Assembly: GCF_020882245.1 (NCBI RefSeq)
Contig: NC_083598.1
Location: 85,007,714 to 85,071,713, forward strand
Length of the DNA: 64,000 nucleotides
Direction of reading: 5' to 3'
Source of the DNA: Rhopalosiphum padi
Taxonomy: Eukaryota > Arthropoda > Insecta > Hemiptera > Aphididae
The translations under genes and the position numbers were made by a program. Shown here one piece after another: positions 40,943 through 52,814 of the stretch. Below the pieces are notes generated by a model. It made no database searches and was not told the DNA's origin. It saw nothing but the letters and a program-made list of their open reading frames with translations. The first letter of the stretch is position 1; the number at the start of each line of letters is the position of its first letter.

Positions 40943-41718
40943 GTACCGTTTTACTATGCATCATAAGTGTGTTAAATTTAAATTCAATGACATATCATTG
41001 TATACGAAAAACGATATATCAGCCGATATTACTAAGTGATATGTTTTTTTGATTTAGCTATTAAAGTATTTTATTTTAATAATAAAGTAGAGGTTGATAT
41101 AATTTTTCCAAAAAATCGACAATTATAGATAAAAACTAAAAACATTTGAAAATTTTTCATATATATAAATAACTCAAAGAAGTTAAAAAATTTGAAAATT
41201 TGATCGTATAATGATAATACAAACATTTGGTGAAAATTTCAAGTATTTACTGTTATTTTTATTTTACAATAAAATATCAATAATTGTTAGAAGAGAAATA
41301 ATTATTTTACGATTAATATCGAATGTCTTAAACATTTTGAACTTGAAATGCTCATAAAAAATTGATAATTTTAATAAAAAAAAACACTAATATCAACATT
41401 TCAAGTATCTACGGTTATTCGTTTTTAAGTTACATCAAAAAACAAAATACATTATGTTAAAAATTGGATTTGCATAAAAATGTCTGTTTTTCCTTAATTT
41501 TTTGTTTGTTTTTGTCAATTATAAAAATAAATACTTGTAATTTTTAAGTTTGACCTCTTAAAAATACAAACTAGATCCAACTGATATACAAAACTACCCC
41601 CATTTTTTGAAAATTGAAGCATTTTATCGACAACTTATCGTGAACTCATACACAAAACAAAATAAATACACATCATGATAAAATCAATACATTCATCACT
41701 CCACTCGGAATCTAAAAA
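40943..41718 (+). repeat. Interspersed repeat, copy B
   Basis: This is the same family and orientation as copy A. GTGTTAAATTTAAATTCAATGA lies near the left end (about 40970), TTTTGAACTTGAAATGCTCAT at about 41337 and CACTCCACTCGGAATCTAAAAA at the right end. It begins within about 15 bp of the LINE tail, so the LINE may have inserted at or into its left end. There is no coding content. Confidence 0.65.
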
Positions 41719-44700
41719 TAAAAGTATATATTTTATACTTAAAATAAAAATATTTGTATCTACAATGTTGAATATAAATAGTTATAAAAAAATAGATATT
41801 GTACACCATATGGTTAGTAAAATATATTGTCTCTTTATGGATAAGTCACTTAATTTTTTTTATAAATTATCACTAATTGCATAATTCTTTTTAAAGTGTA
41901 TTTAGTTATCGTATAAGTATAAAATTAAATTATTGAGTTAGATAAGATAAACTACATTAATCTTTTAAAATATAGATATTTTTGTTTATAAATAAGTCTT
42001 ATGAAATGTTAAATAATGAAAATTTTTTTTAGTTTTAATTAACAAATATCAAAAAAAAAAAAAACCATTATTATTTATTCAAAAATATTATATTTAATAT
42101 TTTGAGTAATTTACTATGTGCCAGTGGATTATTTAAAAATTAAATTATTTAATTTGTTTCAAAAAATATATTTTTCCATGAAACTTAAAATAAATTAAAT
42201 TTGTTTTGTGTAATATTCGAAAGAATTTCTACAAATTTGAATATGATAATAGTTATAATAACTGTTTAATTTGTTATGAAAACCTTGTGATTTTAAATTA
42301 GATTTATAAAAATTTTGCATAATTTTTCTAAAACTTTTAAAAATAACGGTTTTATATAGGGAAGCACTGTCAGAATAATTGTACTTCGTTAAAAATAATA
42401 TACTACGAAAAATGGTGGATGCATATAAATTTATTAAGACTTTACCAAAGGTTTTAAGTGCAAGACCATATTGTTTTTCATGCTATTTGTTATTCATGCC
42501 CTTTTAAGAGAACTTCGGAAAGACTACATTTTCTTTAAAACTCAATACAACAACAATAAAATAAAAATAAATAAATCTATCCTTTATAAATTGCTTTTAA
42601 GTAGTAATTATGTGAACATTACATTCAATTCAAGTGTGAGTTCAAGTTACTTAACAGATATTAGTCAATCTGGTTTGTATATTACTGGATTTGATCATTA
42701 TCAAACTTTTTTGATTATCATAATAATACTTAGCACTCTTTTTAGAAATTTATTTATTCTATTTTATTTTTAAAGGACTTTCTAAGCATCTGAAATTACA
42801 TTTTAGTTGATTTAAAATTTCTTTTGTAAATTTCTGCTTTAAAATAAAATTATATTCATACCTTCAGAATGTTACTCGAATGAAATTATAAAGGAAGTTA
42901 CTAATTTATATGAAAATACTTTATATAGTAGTTACAATGTTTTATAATGTATTTTTTATTTTTTTATGAAACCCATTGGTAACAAAAGACATAAGGTTAG
43001 GTTAAGTTACAATCAATTCCGAAAGATGTTCTTTTTTTCTCTCTATGTTTATAACGAGAAATAGTAATATGTAAAAAGATTTTTATAAAACTAATTTTAT
43101 ATAAGTACAATGCAAAATAATATAATTTCAGAGTTATTTCTAAGAAGTAGCATACTTATAATTGTATTTAAAATATTTTTTTTAGAATTAATCACAATAG
43201 AATGTTATTTAAAGCCTTTATAATATGTATGCTGTTTATAAATAGAAAAACGTGATAATGATTTATTGTTAGTTCTTATTTTTTAAAATTTCAGGCATTT
43301 TTAAAAAGAGTTAAAATACCAGAAATCTGTGTCTAATAATTATCATTTAACATTTATAAGATAAAATTAACGATTACATTACAAAAACCTCCACGATATT
43401 CTGTATTTATTTATTTATTTTATATTATCTTGCTTAATTCATTATTAAATGAACGTACATGAATCTATAATTAATTTATATGAATTCTGGATATTAATTC
43501 TACATAAAATGTTTGTTATTTTAATTTAATAGCCCAGAAAGATAATAGTAAGTAATTTTAAATAATTTTTAATATAATTACAAATAAGATAATATTTCAT
43601 ATAAAATTCGAATCAATAATTTTTATAAAGATTGTTAGTTAATAGGTTTTATGATAGATTTTAGAAATTTAAAGAGATATTTGACTAATATTTTTATTTC
43701 TTCAACCATCGACGGCATCAACCTATAATTAATCGTTATTTTATTTCTCCAACAACATAATACTTATATCAACAATTTGGTTAATTTAAAATTGGCTCTT
43801 CGCCAAGTAACTGTATTACATTATAAATTATAAATTCGAATTAGAGTTATTATAGTCTATTAAATTTTTACTAAAAAGTACTTACGGTTTGATCTTAGCT
43901 TTAACATCTTTAACTAAAATTATCAAAATTAACCTGATCCACTGTTTTATGTTTAAAACAAATGCGGACAAGATACAGTAATCGATTGTTGAATATTCAT
44001 TTCAATTCTACTCTATTTTGAGGAACGTTTTAGTATTTTATAACTATGGTAATTTATTATGTTATTTTTTTGCAAAAATGTAAAAGGAAAAATTCAATAA
44101 ATATTTAATTTTTAAATATTGCAGTTATCACTATATAAGGTTCGATTTTGATAATAATAGGTAGGTCGTAGGTAAATACCTTAAGATAATTTTATTCTAA
44201 AAATTATTATGTTATATTTATTATTTTACATGAAAATAAATATAATAACTATATTAACCACAATAATTTATGTATACACTTTAGACGAACTATACGTATT
44301 GCGCAGTGATATCTATTGCACATGCCAAGATAAGACATACACTTTGAACTATATTTCCCTACCTATTTACAATGAAAACGCATATTTAATATAATATGTA
44401 AAGGTCATAATTACCTTTAATGTATAATATCATTTGAGTGGCTTTTCAAAATATTCTCTTTTCGAAGTTAAAATGTATTTATGTTTGCGTTACAAGTCGT
44501 AAATTAAATATTTACATCGTTTTATTAAAATAAAACTTCGAATTCCGCGTATGTTCATATCTTACATGATATAAAAACCATTTACAAAATAAATAAGAGT
44601 TTTTCGTTTTTCATAGTGTCACGGTCACGACAAATATAGCCTATTTTATATACTACACTATTTATCTTAAAGCGTCATACTATTCATTCATGTACCTACG

Positions 44701-47034
44701 TCATATTTATTCGCTTGGACGTTTGCTATTTTAAAAGGTGAAACGTATGAACAAATAAATATAAACAATGTACAGTTCTAACAAAATTTATGATGTTTTA
44801 GATATTTTTTGTGAACTTCCCACTGGAAATATTTATATGGGTTTAACAATTTATATTGTTTAGTAAAAAGTAAAATATAGTATTTTAATATATTATATAT
44901 TACATATTTATGTAATTATTTTATAAAATAATTCATAATTAAGAAACATTATTATTTTTAAATAAATAATATGTTAACGCCGATGCTGTGTAAAAAATAT
45001 TGAAAACAAAAGTTGGTCACATCAATCAACTGTTTAATCGATTATTAAATTATATTTACAGTCTGGAAGTTTAATGAAATACAAATATTTTTTTATTTTT
45101 TTTTTCCCAAACGCCTTGTATTATATAACTTTCAATGAATAAAAACTTGCTTCATTTATCATAAAAATTTTGATCTTTTATCATAATTTGTAGTTTAAAC
45201 AAAAAAAAAATCAGTTAAAAACAAAACAAAATAAAATAAATTAATGAATTCTATATCTCCACCGCCATCAAATTCGTCGTTGCGTTGTCACCAATCTACT
45301 CAACTAAATTTAATATCTCTCAACCATTTATATAATTTAGTATTTGTCAACTATTTGTTCGTCCTTATATAATTCATATTTACACGAATAAATATAGAAT
45401 GTAAATCTATACCAATGGCTAAATAGTCACTGTTGTCTGTTGGTAAAAAAAAATAGAAAAAAAAATAATTTGTGATTATGTTTAAAAATGTATTTATAAT
45501 GTTTTAGCTTAATTAATGGTTTTGTTGGGAATACTTTTATTATAGTCGAATACAATAATAATGTACATTAAGTATAGAAAAATAATATTGGTTTTCATTT
45601 ACTAACTCTTAAGTATAATATTAAATAATTATATACAGCCTACATAGTAAGCACTTGACTATGACTTAGTTTTCTCATTAATATTATAGATACCTACACA
45701 GAGTTATAAGATAAGTAAAATTAATAGGCAATAGCAATATTAATTTATTTAACTCAACAACATCATCAATTTTTACATCATAATTCATTTCATTTAAGTT
45801 TTATAATATTTATCATATGCATAAAAGGTTTATTGCTATTTTTATTATTACTTTTTTTAATACAAATAATACTACAAGATATAGAAAAAAAAAAATAATA
45901 AATAAAATTATGCAATTTTGTTCTAGGAAATAAAATTTTTTTGTGTACATTTTTTTTATTTAATTCTAAATCATTGTAGTTTTATTTTTATTGTTTAAAC
46001 TTTTTCTACAAATAAAAACAAAAATCTATCAGCTAGTCTAACTTAATTCACAACTGTGCATTTACTAGCAAATAATTTACATTTTATGGTGGGTGTTCTC
46101 TTTGGATTGTTGGAGGAGGTGCTATTTAAATCGATGGGGTTTCATTGAAAAGGACATAACAGTTATTTATACAATGGTATACAAAATAAAATGCTATTAC
46201 AAAAATACAGTTAATTAAATATGTGTTACTAATTTTTTATTCATCTTTTAGTTCTTTTTTTTTATTATTAAATTTAAAAGTAATTGTATGAAGTTCAATT
46301 ATACCCACGTGACTAAAAGGAAATAATATATGTTGTTAAAACATAATATACATCATGTTTTATTTTTAGACCTTGGAAAGTTATATTTTATTCTATTTTT
46401 GAATATTGAAATACAATATCGAATGACCTAACTTTTAGTTTTTATCAATTATTTAAATGTAATAATTCTAAAAAGATCCCAAAGTGATATTTTTTACTAT
46501 ATTATTTGTTTAATAATTTTAGTTTTAACAATTAAGATTTAAATTAGGTACTTACTGTATTAATTCATGCTGAAGTGATGCGTACGTAATAACTAATTAT
46601 TATGTGATAATTCATAGTGCCGCATTAAACGATGATAGCAATAACATATGTAAAGTATTATATAGTTATTATTTTTATAATTTATTTAAGTTTTACTGGC
46701 AATACATCATGAACATTATAAACTTAGAGTTGTAAAAATTAAATTTTTGACGTGTTTAAACAAGGTTACTTTTGAGAGATTAAATGTAAAAAATGATGTT
46801 ATATAGATAGGTAAACAATGAAAAATTTAAATAATTATGTACTGCACGGCGAGTTACATAAATTAAACTTGTTATCCGTAATACCTACGATAACATTATC
46901 ATAATTCTTCTGCTGATCACCTGCTATAATTTTTATACACGAAATCGCATACCAACTTATTGGTACTTATAAAATATTATATCTGCATAATTTAGTTTAA
47001 ATTATCCACCCCTAGTTTTACGTGCAGTTTTGTG
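41719..47034. other. AT-rich region, no confident gene
   Basis: Very AT-rich. One stretch near 42414-42560 may be a decayed transposase zinc-finger fragment. Homopolymer runs are frequent at 45080-46270. The 100-codon frame at 42471-42773 begins with a non-ATG codon (TTG) and has low-complexity I/L/N-rich parts. Confidence 0.45.
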
Positions 47035-47600
47035 CAGACCGTCATCGTCGTCAAACCTAACCTAACGGGTCGTATGTCACGAGACGATATAGGGTAGTGG
47101 TTTAAGGGATGGGATAGGGTCGGTGAGATATGTACGATCACTCACTACATATTATATACACGCCGATATAGGCTGCTAAGCCATTGCACTCGAGGGCGGA
47201 CGACCGTTGACAGTTTAATAAGCCTTTTACGCAAAGGTCTTGTAGAAGACGTGCTCGGCGATAAGGTGACGGGAATGAGTGGGGGTGGTCTCTAATAGAA
47301 TTATTTCACGTTATGAAATGGCGATGGACTGGAGGGGACACAACACATGAATTCGAGAAAATATACGTCATTATTGCGTTGAGCACCCCGAAGATTTATC
47401 ACCCGCCGTTGCGGGAGACCGTTTATCAAAAAAAAAAAAAGAAGAAGAAGAAGAAATAGAAATAAATAAAGAGAAAAAATAGTTTCTCGCGGACAAGAAT
47501 TATTTCTTGCTCTCGATATGCATTTGTAGGCAGCATGTGCGTATTAGCGACATGATACATAAATACGATATTATCGAGATGAAACGCGATAGAGTAGGTA
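47035..47600. other. GC-richer block with A13 and (GAA)5
   Basis: GC and CpG content rises strongly between 47035 and 47425. A plus-strand frame of about 66 codons is open through it, without ATG near its start and without a recognisable domain. The block ends at an A-run (about 47428-47440) followed by (GAA)5 at 47441-47455. It could be a regulatory island or an exon of an unseen gene. Confidence 0.3.
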
Positions 47601-48884
47601 TATTAATAAAAATTGATCAAAAATGATGTTTATTGTACAATATAGGCACACTGTAGATTCTCTAAAGAAGAGTGGTACAAATCAAAGCTGTTTGTTATTA
47701 AAATTTAATGTACTTATGTAGAAATCTAAAAAACTATCATTGATTTTTAAACCATAGAAACTAAAAAAATAATTAGTCACGTAAATAGTATTTTTATATT
47801 GTTTTATTCATGTTGTTATATTTTTATATAAATAGCTACAATTATGATATAAATATAAATTCTTTAAAAGTTGCTTAAAAATAAAACAGAGAACGTAGCT
47901 ACCTACTCAAAAATTAATACAAAACTTTTTAAAAATAAAACTAATAGAAAATTAAAATATTTACTTGAAACAATTCATACTACGAAAAACTTGTTAAAAA
48001 TATTTCATACTTTATTTTGAATTAAAAATTCTGTTAGTTATAGTGACTGTATAGTTAGTTTATTACTGATGACTTTTTTCGTCTGAAATTTTTTAACTGA
48101 AAATATTTTTTAGATATTTATGGATTTAAAAGAACGCAGTGTTTCATTTTGAACTAAGCATTTTTTAAATCAATACAAATGCCATTATAAGTGTCACAAA
48201 AAATGTATAAGTTTTAAATTTAAATAATTATAAAGAAAATTATATTGTATAATTTATTTAAAAACTAGCAGGGGGCTTGCTTTTGCTAGCCAACCCCCTT
48301 CGGATGTATTATTTAAAATTCTTTATATATTTTATAATACTTATAACTGTCATTTTTTTTAAAAATATTAAAATTTTTTTTTGTTTTTTTGGTTGCTGTT
48401 ATGAAAGACTGTATAATTTTTAAAAATCTGTATTATAAAATAGAAAAAAATTATTTTGACAGAAATTCGTTTAACTTGATACTCCAAATGTATTATAGTT
48501 TCATTAAAATCAAATAGGAATATAATTGTAAAGTTAAAAGAATTTATTTTTACTTTGCAGCTGTTAATTGACTGTCTCTAAACATATTTGCAGTAAGTGT
48601 TGGCTTAACATTAACTTAATTTGTCATGACGGTGTTTAGCAATTTATTTTGTATGCTTGTTTGTACCTACAGTTTATAGCGTTTAAATAATCGTGTTTAT
48701 ACAATGCGTCGATAATCATCAAAATTAATTTGTCAAATGCGCATAATGAATATTGTGAGTTTATTAATTTGAAAACTGAAAACTATACATAGTAAACTGG
48801 ATGTCGCTAGACAATTGGGGACTTATCGTATATAATTCTATAGTATATCATACGTATAAATTCCCGTAAATATCAAACATTACA
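47601..48884. other. AT-rich spacer with a G/C-tract hairpin
   Basis: No gene was recognised. An isolated GC-rich inverted motif lies at 48264-48304: AGCAGGGGGCTTGC, a short loop, then GCTAGCCAACCCCC. Its look, starting from CTAGC, recalls transposon termini, but the family was not identified. Confidence 0.4.
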
Positions 48885-49078
48885 ATGACAACGGCGTGGC
48901 GGCATGGTGGCGTTCAGTCTGTATCCAATACTGAAGATGACAACGTAGTTGCCAAAATACGTACGTATCCATTTAATCTGCCGGTTTTTTTCTTTTTCGG
49001 ATTTCTGGATTTTTGAATTTCAGATTGAACCCCATAGAGAAAGCTGGGCTATCCGCCAACGCCCACTTTCTAAGCCTA

Positions 49079-49099
49079 TATATATATATATATATATAC
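49079..49099. repeat. (TA)10 microsatellite
   Basis: A TA dinucleotide tract immediately upstream of the SINE-like patch. Confidence 0.9.
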
Positions 49100-49140
49100 T
49101 AGGAGAGTACGAAACTGTTTCTGAGACAATACAACGTTAT

Positions 49141-49245
49141 AGACCGTACGGCTGGGCGATCAGCGCAGTGAATCCCATCCGATCGTGATTCAATTTCGAC
49201 CCTCCTGGTGTGAAGACAGTTTATTGGTGTCATGGAACACTACGG
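49141..49245 (+). mobile_element. tRNA-derived SINE-like fragment
   Basis: GGGCGATCAGCGCAGTG (about 49154-49170) resembles a tRNA 5' region with a pol III A box (compare TAGCTCAGTGG). TTCAATTTCGACCCTCC (about 49189-49205) resembles a B box (GGTTCGAATCC). The spacing between boxes is about ten bases shorter than in a tRNA, so this is not a functional tRNA gene. A degenerate SINE head fits better. No tail repeat or target duplication was found. Confidence 0.35.
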
Positions 49246-50106
49246 ATACTGAATCTAGGGGTTTTTCACGCAAATGAGATGTATAGATGAGATAAAAAAA
49301 ATAAAATTTATTGAGTTCGTAAAAAAAAAAATAAAATAAAATGCAATCAATCATAATAGGAACAGTATGTTGTAAGTTATTACTGTAAATAATTTTACAC
49401 TGTACGTATTGATGATAATAGTTCGTTCAAATCATAAACAATTCTCAAATGTTATTTCATAACTTTTGTCTGCTGTTTAAGTTTCTCAACTGATAATCTT
49501 GTAGACGAAAATAAAACCAACCAATTCGCCTTCATCAAGTGTGGTTCTGGGACGTTAAAACGTGAAAACTTTAAAACTTATTGTTTTTGAAATCTAGTCA
49601 AAGTTGTGATGTGAGAATTTCGTTACGTCAAAAACATTAGTTATCTTTTGATATCGATTAAAAATGTATTATATTTTGTTAAAACATATTTTATTTTATG
49701 GTTGATAAAAATAATTTGTACTTTTGAGGAATGATAAAATTGCAATAGTTTTAATTGCTAGTACTTATATTGGTTTGTGTTTAAATTCAATATATTAATT
49801 TAGTATATTAATAGTATTCAGTAAAATATTTATATTTATTTGTATTGAAAATCATCGTACTACTTTCATAATTTATTTATGTTGTCGATAAATAAGTAGG
49901 TACTTATAAAACTATTTTTAATATAATTTCAAGTTACCTTAATTTTTTTTACTTCTAAGTCATATTTATTAGGCTACCGTCTACTTTTTTTTTAATTCGT
50001 GAGTAAATAGTAAATACTAATCAAAAAATTGATGAGAGATGACGTTTGTTAATTTGCATTAATTAATTTAATAAATTACAAAAAAAGAATAGATTATATA
50101 TATATA
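49246..50106. other. AT-rich spacer
   Basis: No gene was recognised; the stretch ends in the TA-rich target of the following transposon. Confidence 0.5.
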
Positions 50107-51074
50107 TGTCGTAGCCACTTGATGAAATTGATCTTGTCATGAAATGATGACCATTTCATGAAATGGAAACGGATTTTTTACACTTCGTGAAGTTCGAAAA
50201 TATTTCACAACATGGTCACTTTTTCATGAAATGGTCACACTAATTTAACATCGTGTAATTTTTTTCACAATGTGGTCGTTCACTTTGTGTACTGAAAATT
50301 GAAATACAATATTTATTACACACGTAAATGTACAAGCTTTAATAAACATAAATGTAAGTTATTTTTATCTAAAGAACACGTAAAGTTTGATTATATCCGT
50401 TAACTAGGTAGGTACGTAACACGTGTCCATATAAAATAAAACAAATACTATCTATATTCTATACGACTATTATACTGCAATTACCGGACTATCCGAAATG
50501 TGTAGATAATATTTTATTGGTTTTGATAAAAGTCATAACCTGAACAGGTTGACAAACAAAAAGAATTAACATTGCGTGAAACTGTCCAAGTTGTATCTGG
50601 AGGTCATGGGTTCTTAAGTTGTTCATGTAAAAGTGCTTGTCAAACCAAAAGATGTGTATGTTTTAAAGGTGGTTTAAAATGTAACAGTCGTTGTCACAAT
50701 TCATTTTCCTGCTCTAATAAATAAAAATATTATATAATTAATATGATAAAAATAGATATAAATATATTATGTAATACATATATACCTATATAATAACTTC
50801 AGTTAACTTTAGATAAAAATAACTTACATTTATGTTTATTAAAGCTTGTACATTTACGTGTGTAATAAATATTGTATTTCAATTTTCAGTACACAAAGTG
50901 AACGACCACATTGTGAAAAAAATTACACGATGTTAAATTAGTGTGACCATTTCATGAAAAAGTGACCATATTGTGAAATATTTTTGAACTTCACGAAGTG
51001 TAAAAAATCCGTTTCCATTTCATGAAATGGTCATCTTTTCATGAAAAGATCAATTTCATCAAGTGGCTACGACA
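50107..51074. mobile_element. Non-autonomous DNA transposon with 268-bp terminal inverted repeats
   Basis: The left arm (50107-50374) and right arm (50807-51074) are both 268 bp and reverse-complementary with about four mismatches, so the copy is recent. The ends are TGTCGTAGCCAC...GTGGCTACGACA. Both flanks are TATATATA, so a TA-rich target duplication is present but its length is ambiguous. Each arm carries the palindrome-like word TTTCATGAAA more than once, for example CCATTTCATGAAATGG at 50151-50166. The 432-bp centre keeps only the C-terminal end of a transposase frame. Long arms, TGT/ACA ends and the integrase-type cysteine tail suggest a Ginger/Tdd-like element. The superfamily is an inference. 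Confidence 0.88.
50539..50724 (+). pseudogene. C-terminal cysteine-rich transposase (integrase-type) remnant
   Basis: Between the transposon arms a frame is open from after TAA at 50536-50538 to a natural TAA at 50722-50724. It ends in a cysteine-rich tail: SGGHGFLSCSCKSACQTKRC, then VCFKGGLKCNSRCH and a final Ser-Cys-Ser-Asn-Lys. The spacing C-x-C-x3-C-x4-C-x-C-x6-C-x3-C-H suggests a zinc-binding module. I recall such tails at the C-terminus of transposon-derived integrase-core proteins often labelled KRAB-A domain-containing 2-like in insect genomes. An acceptor-like AACAG precedes it (about 50544-50548). There is no ATG and no catalytic core, so it is the 3' end of a gene left after internal deletion, presumably of the autonomous parent. 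Confidence 0.65.
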
Positions 51075-52500
51075 TATATATATTAAAATTATTATATTAC
51101 GGAACAAGAACTATTAATATTAAATTACAAAGCCATACATTCGATATTTAATATTATTATTAACTAAAAATCTGAATTGATTTTATAAAATATTATTTAT
51201 TAAATTAGGCCAACGTATATATTTTATTTAGTCTATAAATTACGGTTGAATAAATTGTTATTTATACGATGCATACAATATTGTTCTTGCTTGTATTGTT
51301 CAACTATGTTTTACAATCACCAGTACTCATTTCAAATCCGATTATAAATCGATATTTTATTAATTAAGAAAATAAATGAGACAATCGATCTGGAGAGTCT
51401 ATTTTGTTTTATTTCGATGTACACCACTTTCGGGCGACATGCCAGACGACGCGGCACCACTAGAGGCACTCTGGTAAATATAAATAATATAATTATTTAC
51501 TCGAATTCCGTACGAATGCCTTAATCTGTTAACTATTCATTTTAATTTTTTTTTACCCGGAACTGAAAATGACAAATTATTCATAAAATATTTTTAAAAT
51601 ATTATGACTAGGTTAATCGCTTGGTTTAGAATAAATTGTATTGTTAAAATTAGTTGTCTTTGGTGAATAATTTAGCTCCTATTCATGTTTAAGAATAATA
51701 GCTACGTAAATTTTAAATTATTTCACTGAAAAAAACAAATATAATATACAATTTTACAATAAATTGTGTACTTTAATGAAAAAAATTTGATGTAATTTTT
51801 ATCTAATAATATCGAGGCACTTATAATTTTAGGCCATTATATGAAGATAATTAATCGATGTTTTTCTCTTCAAAAATACATGAGATAAACTCATTTTTCA
51901 ATTACATTGTTTATGTAAATTGTAAGACTCATTTCTAATTATTTTGTGCCATCAACTGCCGTTTGCAAGTAGTCATCGGCTGAGTGCAACTCATAAATTT
52001 TGTCTACCGTGCGCAAAAATAGGTCTATAACGTATAGACAATACTATATAATATATTATATCACAGCTATTGTTGGATTGTAACCCTGACCCTTGTAAAT
52101 GGATGTCCAAACAAATGTCAGCGAAAATCGTGCACGTTGCGAACGGCAACCCGTTTTCTGAAATAGCTAATTATTCACTGTTGGAATAAGTGTAGGTACC
52201 TGAAATCAATGGTGGCGTTATTGTGAAAATGTTTTCTAATACATAATAACATAAATTCTTGTATTTGTTACTACCATCATTCATTAAACACTCGGTGTTT
52301 AAGTCACATGTTATATGTTGTTATATATATGCAATACGAATAATGTACAATTGTACGGCTTTCTTCGATCTTCAGTTTGTGCCTTAGCTCGTTTTAATGC
52401 TTGCCCGCCACCGATGGACTGTTCGAGAATTCTGTAGAAAACAGTAACATTCTTCACTATACTTAATAACTTCGCTAACAACGGCACTAAAAATACAGTT
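51075..52500. other. AT-rich region with small GC-richer patches
   Basis: No gene was recognised. GC-richer patches lie at about 51415-51475 and 52080-52170 without a supported frame. Confidence 0.45.
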
Positions 52501-52535
52501 CAATGATTCAGATTGCCGGGTAGACCAATTTCCCT

Positions 52536-52814
52536 TTATATTACCCTGTTAATATTTGCGCAGTATTCAGTTTGATTTCCGTAGCCAATATAATAGAAAG
52601 CAACGGCAATTCGATATTTTGTGAAATTTATCATACTGCAATTTGTTCGCAATAGGTATTTGAGCGAGTTGAATAGCCAAATCTGTAGTTCCAAACAACT
52701 TTCTATCGATAGCTGAAAATCAAAAATAGTCTTTGCTTTCAGATCTTGTATTTTGGTCGTAGGACTGAGCTGTTTAAACTTTTTCAGAGCTTGTGTCGCG
52801 TAATTTTCTACGGT
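52536..52814 (-). pseudogene. Open frame of about 92 codons, unrecognised coding remnant
   Basis: The minus strand is open from 52814 (after TAA at 52815-52817) to TAA at 52536-52538. The composition is protein-like, not AT filler: VENYATQALKKFKQLSPTTK near the start, then KIQDLKAKTIFDFQLSI, and later KYRIAVAFYYIGYG. The first internal Met is about codon 58, so no complete gene starts here. Upstream sequence to about 53100 shows frame-broken fragments that may continue it. The Lys/Leu-rich KKF-LSP-KAK pattern recalls C-terminal parts of MADF/BESS-type or transposon-associated DNA-binding proteins, but this is a weak resemblance. It may be an exon or a pseudogene. Confidence 0.4.

Noticed and set aside
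47050..47065. CCTAACCTAACGGG as telomeric repeat
   Set aside because: Only about two units and not an array of the insect TTAGG repeat.
49153..49205. Functional tRNA gene
   Set aside because: Box spacing is too short and no cloverleaf stems pair well.
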